DNA of 64,000 bases from Hordeum vulgare subsp. vulgare (GCF_904849725.1 NC_058519.1:181339703-181403702), one strand, 5' to 3'; numbered from the stretch's first letter, positions 45,605-58,277 are shown. The notes: a model not told the origin generated them from the letters alone. Translations and numbers: made by a program.

Positions 45605-46030
45605 CGTTTGGGCCTTTAATCCCGAGTTGAGCCACCAACCGGGACTAAAGAGGTATACCAAACGGTTGCCACCACTACGACAGGCCACGTGTTAGGCTTT
45701 TAGTCCCGGGTTGAGCCACCAACCGGGAATAAAGAGGTATACCAACCGTCGCCACAACCACGGCAGGCCACGTGTTAGGCCTTTAGTCCCGGGTTGAGCC
45801 ACCAACCGGGACTAAAGGGGGATACGAACGGTTGCCACCACCACTGCCCGCCGCGTAGCGCTTTAGTCCCGGTTTGGGACACGAACCGGGACTAAAGGCT
45901 CCTTACGGGCCGGGACTAAAGCCTCGAGGGAGGCATTGAGAATTGGGGCGACGTGGCCGGGCCTTTAGTCCCGGCCCAGAGGCAGGCCGGGACTAAATGG
46001 TCCAGGCCAAAGGCCCGTTTTCTACTAGTG
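45605..46030 (-). repeat. CACTA-2 right terminal and subterminal repeats
   Basis: TTGAGCCACC starts at 45627, 45711 and 45794, giving an 83-84-bp tandem unit. Each has CTTTAGTCCCGGG and CCGGGACTAAAG around it, so each unit folds into a 12-bp-plus stem. Further motifs continue to the terminus ACTAGTG at 46030. Confidence 0.9.
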
Positions 46031-48134
46031 GGGTGTGTCACCTTAGCAACTTGATCAGGGATTTGCCTTATTTGCATGTGTATGTAATCAATACACTGTT
46101 CATCAAAACATCCGTCATCTCTTTGTGGTCAAGAGCTAGCTTCGACTTCCTTGTGGTGGCATTGGCCGACTTGGGTTTTGGCTTTTGTGTAGTCCCATGA
46201 TCTAGGACTCTGGGCTCCTGCTCCCTATATTCTTGGGTTATATTATCTTTGATATACATGTGATATACAACAAAATGTGATAAATAAGAGTTTAACGAAC
46301 TAGATTAGCTAGATGTGATATACAAGTACAAGTAATATAAACCTACACGTGATTAACTAAATGAATTACCTCAGCTACATGTGATATAAAACTACATGTG
46401 GTCAACTCACATGATTACCTTGACATTGCCATGCCCACGGCCATTTTTATAGTTGAACCGATATCTCCTAGTTGCTGCAACTTCGGTCCAATTCCTCATC
46501 AGAGGTTGTATGGATAAGTTAGGATTGAAAGCGCAATCACCTTCCAGAGGTTGCACCTTCTCCTAGTACAAGTACTGCAGGAAAATCAAGATGTGCACTT
46601 AGTACTATACACCACATAACTTTTCAATTAAAGTATTTTACATTGCTATATGTCTCATAGTTGTACGTGCAATAGAGCGAAATTGCCTTTCGGCCATTGT
46701 CGAAGGCGGTTGCCTTTCTTCACAAGGCGAAGGCAGTCGAAGAGAACACGAAGGGTGAACACATTCCAGTTGATCTTGGAAATACGTTTGACATCATCTA
46801 CCAAGGCATCATACTGGTTTAGTACAATCTTGCTTGACATGGGAGCAATAATTGTTCCTAGTAGGAGAAGGACCACTTTCCGAAGGAACTTGTCGTTGGC
46901 GGATTTATTTTTTATGATGTCCGCAGTGACATCGTCAATCACTATATTGTCTATAGATTTACTAAGAAATTGAGGCGGCACCCTATCTTTGATATCCTCA
47001 CCTTTTTCGATGAGAATAACTGTAGCCGAGAGTCCTTCATTGTCCAAGTTCAAGATGCACTCTACATCAATGACACGGAGAGACACCTCACCCACCAGGT
47101 CTTGTACCATGGAACTTGTCATGCTTGGGTCAAAAATCTCGACCATGTACCTTATCAATAGCGTACGCATCTTCGGTGATGGTATGTGGAGCATGCTATG
47201 CAAAGTAGTTTCATAAAGTCTAGCTCTTTGAGCAGCCGATAGCGCGCTAATGAGCTTGCACCATTTTTCAACGGCACACACAATTTCTCCGTTGAGTTCG
47301 TCCATCCCGTTGACAAAATATAACATATGCTCACACAGTTGCTAACTGCAAAGCAAAAATAACACTAGAAAAATCTGCCAAAGTGGTACATGGTGCAAAG
47401 TGGGTTGATATGAACCTAACAAACGATAACTAGAAGTGGTCAATTAATTTACAACCATGTGATCAATTACTTTCAGAATCAAAAGTAACATTAGTTATAT
47501 AATGAGTTTGAGGTTCATAAACAACTAATGTACAAATCATTAATGTTGTATTTGCACCAAAAAAATACCTACCACCGGGTGAACCATACAAATAACCATT
47601 CTATAATAACATTTATTTACATATCTTGTTGATTTAGCCGTATAGCAAAAAAAATAGTTGGATCAACACACAAAATATATAATTGGATCATGATGGTCGA
47701 CAAACAAAAACGTGGGAACCATTAATAAAACCAATTTCAACGACTTAGCCGTACACAAAATTAGAATGGTTAGGATGCATCTATGTCAACTAGTTTGTTG
47801 ACCATTCTATGAGAGAACAAAAGATCTATTTCATCTATGCCATCTTGTTAGAACGCAACTTGTGAAACGGAACTAATTTGAAAATATGTGATCATCCTAG
47901 GTGAATGGAAGCTAATACACGCACAATTTAGTTTCATATGGAAGCGGTATGGTGGGCATCATACTTGAATGGTCGATGAAGATGAAAGTAGTGGGCGATG
48001 CGTTCTCGACGTGCTCCGTCCACGGCGTCCACCATGTGCAGACGACCTAGATGTTCTCTAGGTTCTTGATGGGTTTCGGCGTATGCGACGGAGGGAGCTG
48101 TCGATGGCTCGGCGGTAGGTGTTGTGGATGACAT
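46031..48134 (-). pseudogene. Ulp1/C48 protease-like gene, 5' part
   Basis: The likely first exon begins at ATG 48132-48134 (MSSTTPTAEPSTAPSVAYAE) and reaches about 47937. The next clear exon, 47326-46655, has MLYFVNGMDELNGEIVCAVE, HIPSPKMRTLLIRYMVEIFD and VFTLRVLFDCLRLVKKGNR. It is followed by 46570-46420 (YLYWEKVQPLEGDCAFNP, FNYKNGRGHGNV) and by 46260-46034 (KLALDHKEMTDVLMNS; then in another frame IRQIPDQVAKVTHP). This last exon is the one CACTA-2 entered. The layout, an N-terminal plant-specific region with a far C-terminal protease-like domain, fits large grass families of Ulp1-like genes, often mobile. I infer a single locus from 48134 to beyond 31188. Splice junctions are only partly clear and frames shift, so it is treated as decayed. 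Confidence 0.6.
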
Positions 48135-48610
48135 CTACAACGGAGGGAGATGATGTTATATACGAGCATGATCTCCTAGGTCATCGCAACTTCCTTGGAG
48201 CGTATCTCCTCAATCATTGTTTTCCATTCAGTTGATGCAAGGAAGTACTTGCTCCTCAATTCAAGGGATTAGGACGTGCGGGATTGCCATGATCTGGGAT
48301 TTCTGTAACACAATGACAACTCCTCCGATGATCGACGTGGGATCCAACTCGCATTTTTGATAGGTCTTCACAAATTTTAAAATTAAATCTGTTCTTCCTC
48401 TTTCCTTTTCCTTTTTCCTTTTTAAATGTTTGTCCTTCTTATTTCCTAATTTGCTTTTCTGTTTTATATTTGAAACATTTTAAATTAAATTTATGGTTCA
48501 TCTTTCCTTTTGTATTTTCTAGTTTTTTTAGGTTTCTTCATCTTATTCATAATTTTGTTTTTAATTTCCAATGCATTCGTCATTGGCCCAACAAGCTATG
48601 AACCTTCAAT
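48135..48610. other. Upstream flank of the Ulp1-like gene
   Basis: I see no ORF of merit. T-rich stretches (48395-48560) dominate. It may hold the promoter; no clear TATA box can be chosen. Confidence 0.45.
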
Positions 48611-51600
48611 TGTCGGGACCCCGATCCTAAGCCATAGGAATCCAGCCTGTATCACGTCACATCCCTTTGCGGTCTCATGCACGGTTAACCCCACGCTGCA
48701 GCCTTACCTTAGCCGGGACCATTTGCGCCTTTTGACTCACGTATGCAATTGTGTCGCTAGCATTCCAATGTCAAAGAACCCGGATCGACAAGTCTAGTCA
48801 TAAACCAAAGTGGCAGTACCGCACAAGGACAGACATACATGACCCAACAAAGCAGGTGTCGGTCACAAGCGAGTGTAGACGAGTCGTAGCAAGCTACAAG
48901 GACTCCATTACATCGCGTGACATACCCCCAAAGGGGACAGACACAGCAGCTAAGAAGGACACATGCCGGTCAACCAATGTGTCCGGAGCAGTAGCGAGCT
49001 ACCATGGCTCGTTGGATCACAAAGGGGCATTTCCCTGTAAGGAGTGCTACTAAAGTTCATGACTAGGTAATCGAACCCCATACATATCATGTATGACACA
49101 AGTACGCATGGCATACCGATATGTACAGATACATCGATGGCATCACAACATAACCATAAACATACAAGCTTTATTTAAGAGGCTCGGAAGAGCCACACAC
49201 ATAATATTACACAGTAAGGTCTCACGACCCATAATAGCAGTCATTTAGTAACAAGCCAGCGGAAGTGTTTAAAACTGTCTGAGTACAGACAGGTGAAACT
49301 AGAGGGCACATGGCCTGACTATACTACAGACCCAACCTAGGGCCAGATCGTAGCTGGGACACCAGCTACTCGTCGTCGTCGATGTCTACGAAGAACCCTC
49401 CATTAGGGTCATTAGCAACCTCTGCAACATTTATTAAGCAAACATGATTACGAAGGTACGCAGCAAGACTTTAGGATACTATCTACTCATGCAATGTATC
49501 AATAAGGTATTGTGGGGTTTCATGCGGAAAGCCAACATTTGACTCGTGGCTAGACAACTTGCATTTTTAAATAATTTTGACAACTTGATTTCTCGCACAC
49601 GGGTCCACTAACACCACAACAATACACCATCGTGGAATCATTCCGTCTCCATACGGAAATGCCGTCCGCGACACTCATGCTTATCTTGACAATTTTATGA
49701 GTAGCCATTTAAGTTATCTATGAACAACATATGTCTCCAAGTAGTCCATATCCGTGGACGCGGCTATTCGAATAGATCATAACCCTGCAGGGGTGTACTT
49801 CGTCACACACGCTCTCCCCACTTATCGCCATGTGCACGTCATGCACCTCGGCAACCTTCAAGCGGAAGCCCAGCGAGGGAGTCGGCCACGACCGTTAACC
49901 ACACTAGTACCTAGTCCAGGTTTATCGCCTATCTGAGAGTAACCCGTACGGAAGTCCGACCGAGGTTTCCGTCACGGCCCCAAACGATGTGCCCAGGGTT
50001 CCCAAGCGCACCATCCGGGTGCCACTTGGTACACCGAGCTACTGCCTACCGCATCACAGCCCACCTCTCAGGTCAGCACCATGCACGACCTCCAGCATGA
50101 CTATAAACACCAGAAACTACTTGCAACTCCTGGACCGAGTAGTAAGCGATTAATAAGTCGAGCGGGGTCATATTTCAGGGCCCAGCATGTGGTAGTATCT
50201 CGTCTTGGATTACATACACGGAACTCAGTTCCTAAGGACGGTTCCAACGAAACAACCCGCCATGTACTCCTACACAGCCTTTTACCGGTACCTTTACCAA
50301 ATCAGGTTCAACACACAACCTTTGCTTACCGAACACATTCTCACAATTCTGTTCATCTCCCAGATGACAGACCATACACAACTCTAAGCATAGCATGCAT
50401 AGCAGGATAAGGCACATCATGGCTCAAGCAACTACCAGGTATGCTAGGTTGCAAGGTTCAACTATCTACTGTGACAAGGATAGGTCATCCAAAGGAAGTG
50501 GGTTCAACTAACGTGGCAAAAGCATTTGAAGCATTTGATCCTAATGCAATAAGTAAGTGTAGGAGCAAGAACATGGGATTTATCGGGATGATCAAAAATG
50601 GTTGCTTGCCTTGTTGCTCAGAGGAGTGACAATATCCGTCAGACGGATATTCGGTGGAATCCGGGGGAGCGGAGCCTACCGAAAGGAATGACAACAATCA
50701 ATATCAAACATATGCAATCAAGATGATGCATGAGCATGGCATGAGGATGCAAGGTGATATACTATTATGGCTAACATGTATTAGGTTTGAAGTTGATTTG
50801 AACCAAATTCAAATATCACTTCAAACGAGGTATTCTCGAATACCATTTTAATTGATTCGACCTGATGCTCAGATTAACTTGCTTTTAACATGCATGGGAT
50901 GACATGTTAGGTTGCTGGTTTGTAATTAGGACAGTGTTTGATCATGTCATTTATAGTGAAATTTAAATATTTTCCAAATTCCATCTACAAAGTATTTATA
51001 AGAATTAACTTATTGACTAATCTACATGTTTGGGTTCTGTAACATTTTCAAACATGTTTGAAAATAACATATTCAGATTCCTTGAATTTTTCTCATACTT
51101 TTTCATATATAAATTATTTTCATTGGAGTTACAGACTAATTTCCATGAATTTTAGAAGTTTTAACATTTTTCTGGAATTCTTTTCAATCGGAAAACTCTT
51201 AATTGCATCAGCATGACATCAACAGGTCCAACTAGCCGTTGAAAGTCAAACCTGACCAGTGGGACCCACTGGTCAGTGTCTCTGGTCAGTTTTAGATTAG
51301 AATTAATCTTAATTAGCTAATTAATCTCACTGGACCCACATGTCAGTGACTTATTAAATTATTTGGTTTTATTTTTACTACTCCAGATTATCCAGAGGCT
51401 GGCCCCACACGTCAGTGGCTCAGGCCAGCTGAGATCCACCGGCGGCGAGGTCATCCTCGCCGGCGGGGAGCCTCCGGCGACCACCAGTACGGTGGAGGGC
51501 ATCGGAAACTCGCCTCCGACGACCAAACTCACGGCAGAGGCCACGGGGAGAACGACCACTCGACGGCGTGCACGATGGGACAAACCCCAGGGGCTGGGGT

Positions 51601-52814
51601 GGCCGGAATCAACGCCGGCGACGAGCTTGGCGGCGACCAAGTTCAGCCATCGTCGAAGCCATCGATTACAGGGTCAAAACGCACGGGGCTGGGCTCCTAA
51701 AGCATCTACGTGATGTCCTCAGGCTGCTGGTCGCCTCAGACGGACCAACCCTTCACCGGAGGGCTACCGGCGACGAGCTGCAGCGGCGGTCCTCGTCGGG
51801 CTCCGATGGAACTAGGCCTAGAGGAGGGGATCGACGGGGAGATCTTAGGGGAAAGATGCGCAAGCTCACGAGGAGTGCACAGGAGGGCTTAGACGGCTCG
51901 GGGAAGCACTAAGGGCGACGAATCGAGCAGAGCTCGCCGGCAGCCGAAGGTTGAAGACAACGGTGCCGTAGGCGTTGCAGGGCTCGGGGAGGCTTCGACT
52001 TCTGCAGGGAGGACCAGCTCGTCGAGGCGGAGCTAACGGCACACTCGGGAGGAAGTTCCTATGGCTAGGGGCACAGGCAGCTCGAGGTCGAGCTCCTGTC
52101 AATGGCGGGAGAGGGGATCAGGAGAACCGAGAGGAGAGGGGGAAGAATGAGCACGGGAATGGATAGCTACGTGCTCGGGGAGGTTACCCCCGTGCTTGCT
52201 AGCACGAAGCGGCGGCCAGGCAGGCAGGGAGCTGCGTGGAGGCGCGCAGCGACGCGGCGGCCACCTCCTCCTCCTACTGGCGAGGAGGAAGACGGCAACG
52301 CTACTGGGCCTGGGCTGAGGTGAGCGTCACGTAGTTTCTTCCTCTATTTTTTTCCTGTTTTGTTTCTGTTCTGCTAACTAATTGATTTACTATTTATTTC
52401 AGCTCCCAAATAGTTTGTAAAAGCTATTTTAAACACACCAGAATATTTGTTGGAATATATCCAGCCATTCGTGGAGTTTTCAATATTTTTGAAGACTTAA
52501 AGTTTCTGATTTCAAATTTTAAACTTGAAACCAGTAGCTTTTTGCATTTATTTAAAATGCTTAAAGTATCAAGAAAATGGTTTTCTTCGTTGCTTATTTA
52601 CTTCCATGAATTATCAGAAAGATTGAACTTTTCTTGAGGCCATTTTGGGTTCATTGATTTTAACTAGTTTGAATTTTCCTTTATTTTGAGAAGTGGCTAG
52701 GGTTTTAGAATTTTCCTTCACCACTTGCTTTGTTCTTGTTGAAAATTTCCTAGATGCAATGCAAAGAAAACATGAGCACAAAGCTAACTTGATTAAGGTG
52801 TCAGGGATGTGACA
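48611..52814 (-). repeat. Solo LTR of the same Gypsy family (4.20 kb)
   Basis: It starts TGTCGGGACCCCG and ends GGGATGTGACA, like 3193-7393 and 13406-17445, but no internal domain is attached. The flanking pentamers TCAAT (48606-48610) and TCAAC (52815-52819) match at four of five positions and are probably the aged target duplication. Ends align well with the other LTRs. The GC-rich middle (about 51480-52330) is much more diverged. The left and right LTRs of the parent recombined, removing the genes. Confidence 0.92.
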
Positions 52815-52829
52815 TCAACCTACTAGCTC

Positions 52830-55800
52830 AAATTGAGACGAGTTATTATACATTCGTGTACCATATCTCAAGTTTCATAATTTTCATGGGTATTAGGTGT
52901 GAAACAAAGGAAGTGTGCCAAGTTTCTACATTTGTTTTTGAATTTATAGTGCCTTGGTACATCCTTAGAAACCATGAACCTTCCACGTACCAGCTTAAAA
53001 TTTGGGAAGAGCTAGTTCAATCATTTCATGTATCTCAAGTTTCATAATTTTCATGGGAACTAGGTGTTAAACAATGGAAGTATGCCAAGTAGTACATTTG
53101 TTTTTTTTAAATTACAGTTCCTTGGTCAAACTTTGGTCAACAAATATGTTTGCCTAACATGTGTGCTTGGTATAAAGCTTCTCCACTCCGGAAACAATTT
53201 ATTTGGGAAGCTCATGTGGTGTAGTTTGTCACCACAGATGCTTGTCCAAGAAGCGTAAAGTACTGCTGGTAGATCCTTTGCAAAAAAACATGTATTAAGG
53301 AGAAATAACAATACCACCATGTTTTCCTCCACATCTATAGGTAGAACCAATGTGAGGATTCATTGGCATGACATGAATCAACCATGTACCAAATTTGAGG
53401 CCATTTGTGGAATGTATGCCCTGGCTATGGTCATGAGCAACCTCATTTTCCTTAGAAGCCATGAACCTTCCATGTACTAGCTTAAAATTTGTGAGAACTA
53501 TTTGTATTATTTCATGTATCCCAAATTTCATAATTTTCATGGGAACTAGGTGTGAAACAATGGAAGTGTGCCAACATGTACATTTGTTTCTTTTTTTAAA
53601 ATTATAGCGCCTTGCTCAAACTTTGGTCAACATAGATGTGTGCCTAACATGTGTGCTAGGTACAAAGCTTTTCCTCTCATGAAACAATTTATCTGGGAAG
53701 ATCATGTGGTGTACTTTGTCACCACATATTCATGTCCAAGAATGGTAAAGTATAGTTGGTACATCCTTTGGAAAAATACCATGTATTAAGAAGAAATAAT
53801 TAAACCACCATGTTTTCCTCCACATCTATAGGCAGAACCAATGTGAAGATTCATTGGCATGCCATGAATCAACCATGTGCCAAATTTGAGGCCATTTGAG
53901 CAATGTATGCCATGGCTATGGTCTTGAGCAACCTCATTTACCTTAGAAGCCATAACCTTCCATGTACTTTCTTCAAATTTATGAATAGCTATTTCAATCA
54001 TTTCATATATCCCAAGTTTCATAATTTCCAATGGAACTTGGTGTGAAACAATGAAAGTGTGCCAAGTTGTACATTTCTTTCTTTTTTTAAAAAATACAGT
54101 GCCTTGCTCAAACTTTGGTCAACACCGATCTCTACCTAACAAGTGTGCTAGGGACAAAGCTTTTCCACCGAAGAAACAATTTATTTGGGAACCTCATGTG
54201 GTGTACTTTGTCACCACGCATGATTGTCCAAGAATGGTGTATTGTTGGTACATCCTTTGCAAAAAGACCCTATATTGAGGAGAAATAGAAGAACCACCAT
54301 GTTTTACTCCACGTATATTGGTAGAACCAATGTGAAGATTCATTGGCATGCAATGAATCAACCATATGCCAAATTTGAGGCCATTTGAGAAATGTATTCC
54401 ATGGCTATGGTCATGAGCAACCTCATTTGCCTTAGAATCCATGAACCATCCACGTACTAGCTTAAAATTTGTGAAGAGCTATTTCAATCATATAATGTAT
54501 CCCAAGTTTCATAATTTTAATGGGAACTAGGTGTGAAACAATGGAATGTGCCAAGTTGTACATTTGTTTCAGTTTTTCAAGTTAGAGTGCCTTGGTCAAA
54601 CTTTGGTCAATACAGATGTCTCCCTAACATGTGTGCTAGGTACAAAGCTTTTCCACTCGGGAAACACTTTATTTCGGAAGCTCATGTGGTGTACTTTGTC
54701 ACCACAGATGCTTGTCCAAGAATAGTAAAGTACAGTTTGTACATCTTTTGCAAAAAGACCATGTATTAAGGAGAAATAGAAAACCCAACATGTTTTCCTC
54801 CACATCTATAGGCAGAACCAATGTGAAGATTCATTGGCATGCCTTGAATCAACCATGTGCCAAATTTGAGGCCATTTGAGTAATTTATGCCATGGCTATG
54901 GTCATGAGCAACCTCATTTGGGTTAGAAGCCATGAACCTTTCTTGTACTAGCTTATAATTTGTGAAGAGCTCTTTCAATCATTTCATGTATCCCAAGTTT
55001 CATAATTTTCATGGGAACAAGGTGTGAAACGATGGAATGTGCCAAGTTGTACATTTGTTTCTTTTTTTGAAGTTAGAGTGCCTTGATCAAAATTTGGTCA
55101 ACGCAGATGTTGGCCTAACATGTCTGCTAGGTGCAAAGCTTTTGCACTCGGGAAACAATTTATTTGGGAAGCTCATGTGGTGTACTTTGTCAGCTCACAT
55201 GCTTGTCCAAGAATGGTAAAGTATTGTTGGTACATCCTTTGCAAAAAAGACCATGTATTAAGGATAAATATCAAAACCACCATGTTCTCCTCCACATCCA
55301 TAGGTAGAACCAATGTGAATATTCATTGGCATGCCATGAATCAACCATGTGCCAAATTTGAGGCCATTTGAGCAATGTATGGCATGTCTATGGTCATGAG
55401 CAACCTCATTTGTGTTAGAAGCCATGAACCTTCCACGTACTAGATTAAAATTTGTGAAGAGCTATTTCAATCATTTCATGTATCCTAAGTTTCATAATTT
55501 TCAATGAAATAGGTGTGAAGCAATGGAAGTGTGCCAAGTTCTACATTTGTTTCATAATAAAAATCACCATGTTTTCCTCCACATCTATACGTAGAACCAA
55601 ATTGAAGATTCATTTGCATGCCATGCATCACTCATGTGCCAAATTTGAGGCCATTTGAGCAATGTATGCTATGGCTATGGTCATGAACCACTTCATTTGC
55701 TTATGAAAGCCATGAACCTTCCACCTACTAGCTTAATTTTGTGAAGAGCTATTTGAATTTTTTTACTGTATTCCAAGTTTCAAATTTTTCATGGGTACTA

Positions 55801-55870
55801 GGTGTGAAACAAATGAAGTGTGCTAGGTTTTTACAATTTTTCCTCTTTTTGTTTTTGAATTTCCAGTGCC
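52830..55870. repeat. About 490-bp tandem repeat array
   Basis: TTTCATAATTTTCATGGG-like anchors start at 53040, 53526, 54017, 54507, 54998 and 55490 (spacings 486-492). Partial, internally deleted units occur at both ends. Each full unit holds TGTGGTG...CACCACA around 8 bases, and a near-perfect palindrome centred on TGGCATGCCA (arms ATTCA/TGAAT). Short frames of about 75-80 codons recur once per unit on either strand (for example KAFPLGKHFI or GLKFGTWLIHGMPMNLHIGS). They contain variable stops and are not kept as genes. Confidence 0.93.
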
Positions 55871-56298
55871 TTATGTGTCTTTCGGTTCAAAAAATCCATA
55901 CAATTCTTTCACATACAACATGTAGTCCACTGCCACAGTTGCAGTTATTATTAGTCAGAAAGAAAATATAAACAAAAGAAAGAAAACTTATATGGCATTG
56001 ACGGTCAAAGCATGTTTCTGGTCCTATCATAAAGCACTGCCACCTCGTCCAATGCTAAACCACTGCCGCACATTCCTCTGTCACTTTCCTATTAGAAAAT
56101 CACCCCTCCTCTCCTTCTTCTGACGCTGGAAGCAGGAGCGAGATTGGGGGGTGAACATTCAATTTTTTCGGGACAGAGAGCTCAAGGTCGCACACAATTC
56201 ATCACTTTAAAAAAGAACCGCCTTTGTCCCAATTTTAGCTGGCAACATGCACGTGTACGTGGCTGATCAAACATCAAAATAGGAGGGATTGTTTGTCT
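55871..56298. other. Unassigned sequence between the array and the Athila-like element
   Basis: There is no ORF or repeat that I can support. It has pyrimidine-rich parts at 56095-56125. Confidence 0.5.
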
Positions 56299-57000
56299 TG
56301 ATAACCCACAAGTATAGGGGATCGCAACAGTTTTCGAGGGTAGAGTATTCAACCCAAATTTATTGATTCGACTCAAGAGGAGCCAAAGAATATTCTCGAT
56401 TATTAGCAGCTGAGTTGTTAATTCAACCACACTTGAAAGACTTAATATCTACACCAAAGTATTTAGTAGCAAAGTAGTATGGAAGTAACGGTAACCGTGG
56501 CAAACTTGACAGTAGCAGTTTTGTAGTGATTGGAACAATAGCAATGGAAATGTAACTTAGCAAATACCAATATGCGGAAAGCTCGTACGCACTGGATCAG
56601 TGATGGATAATTATGTCGGATGGCATTCATCATGCAACAGTCATAACATAGGGTGATACAGAACTAGATCCAATTCATTAATGTAATGTAGGCATGTATT
56701 CCGTATATAGTCATATGTGCTTATGGAAAAGAACTTGCATGACATCTTTTGTCCTACCCTCCCGTGGCAGCGGGGTCCTGATGGAAACTAAGGGATATTA
56801 AGGCCTCCTTTTAATAGAGAACCGGACCAAAGCATTGGTACTTAGTGAATACATGAACTCCTCAAACTTGGTACTTAGTCAATATCTTCCATGCTAGATA
56901 CATTATAGGCGGTTCCCAAACCGAATAGTAAAGTTTTTACTCCCCCTCCACCATTCGATCACACTCCACGGCGGGCCCAATCCTCGGGTACCGTCATACA
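56299..57000 (-). repeat. 3' LTR end of an Athila-like Gypsy (partial, boundary unresolved)
   Basis: On the plus strand it begins TGATAACCCACAAGTATAGG, the complement of a common Triticeae Gypsy LTR end (CTTGTGGGTTATCA). Similarity to this LTR type continues for about 560 bases (GGACCAAAGCATTGG near 56825). It then passes into other sequence, so part of the LTR appears deleted. The inner limit given is approximate. Confidence 0.65.
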
Positions 57001-58277
57001 AACAACAATCCTCATAGAGTTTTGTTTCATTAAATTTTGATTTGAATTTTGAACATGGAACTGGGCATTCTAATTACCAGCCACTTTCTCATGAATGATA
57101 GTGAATCAGCACATATCTTGAGAATAACCCACCTACCATGGAGATACTGACAGCCCCTAGTCACTACATGAGCAATTCGGGCATACAAAACAGAATATTT
57201 ATTTGAAGGTTTAGAGTATGGCACATGCAAATTTACTTGGGACGACAGGTGAATACCGCATATAGGTAGGTATGTTCGAATCATATGGAACAACTTTGGG
57301 TTTATGGAAATGGATGCACAAGCAGTATTCCCGCTTAGTACAAGTGGAGGCTAGCAAGAGATTGGGAAGCGACCAACTAGAGAGCGACAACAGTCATAAA
57401 CATGCTTTGAGATTAACCAACATTGAATGAAATCATGAGTAGGATATAAATCACTATGAACATAAATATTATAGAGGCTATGTTGGTTTTGTTTCAACTA
57501 CATGCGTGAACATATGCCAAGTCAAGCCACTCGAATCATTCGGAGGAGGATACCATTCTATCATACTACATCACAACCATTTTAATGTGCATCTTGGCAC
57601 TCAATACAAACCATTATTCACTCCTAGGTGATTAAGCATGGCATAAGTAACTATAATCTCTAATTGGCATTGCAAACATTTTCAATCCATACCAAGCTGA
57701 ATCTAGAACGATGAGGTAATCATATTTACAAAAACAAGATAGGTCTAGTTCATACCATCTTTTCTCCACCTCCATCACTTCATCATATATCATCACTATT
57801 GTATCTCACTTGCATGACCGAACGGTGTGACAAATAATAATGATAGTGCATGTGCATTGGACTAAGCTGGAATCTGCAAGCAATGACTCAAAGGAGAAGA
57901 CAAGGTAATATGGGCTCTATGTTAGATACATGATAATGCATATGAGAGCCACTCAACATGTCATCGTGGTGTTCTCCTTACGACCCAAAGAAGAAAGAAA
58001 AACTATTTACATGGGAAGGCCCCACCAAGCAAAAAAGAAGAACGAAAAATCTTTTTGGGTTTTCTTTTAACTCTACAACTAAGCAAACTAGAAGGTAAGG
58101 CTAGAACTAATTTATTTTAATTTTCTCAAGGTTAATGAAACACACAAGAAGAAAACAAAAAGAAGAAATAAACTACCATGGATGGTACAATGAAAAAGTA
58201 TGAACACTGACAACTGGAATGAGTGTGTGAACATGAATGTAATGTAGGTGAGAAATAGGTACTCCCCCAAGCTTAGG
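57001..58277 (-). other. Athila-like 3' untranslated interior with polypurine-type tract
   Basis: This 1.28-kb stretch has no coding capacity. On the sense strand AAGCTTGGGGGAGT lies at its start (58261-58274), just after the stop of the ORF to its right, a purine tract typical of the 3' part of these elements. The remainder looks like the long non-coding segment between ORF3 and the LTR. Confidence 0.55.

Larger units (their letters stand above)
32937..46030 (-). mobile_element. CACTA-2: CACTA transposon with Ulp1-fusion and exonuclease genes
   Basis: The left end is CACTAGTGGGGACAGG and the right end, inverted, CACTAGTAGAAAACGG. A GGG duplication (32934-32936 and 46031-46033) flanks both. 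The subterminal regions carry many GGGACTAAAGG/CTTTAGTCCC motifs. The 13.1-kb element contains a TnpA-like/Ulp1 gene, a hypothetical ORF, an exonuclease gene (all minus strand) and 164-, 338- and 138-bp tandem arrays. No TNP2 transposase domain is present, so it would depend on another element for movement. Removing it restores the reading frame of the surrounding Ulp1-like locus (THP joined to ILFGEEQ). Confidence 0.94.

Noticed and set aside
45216..45638. Longer N-terminus for the exonuclease (starting about 45638)
   Set aside because: The extra 60 residues are translated subterminal repeat and purine/pyrimidine-rich leader; the ATG at 45458 starts the conserved part.
53126..55371. About 75-80-codon ORFs once per 490-bp unit on both strands
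   Set aside because: Both strands are equally open, unit by unit, with no shared start or domain; a repeat effect is simpler.
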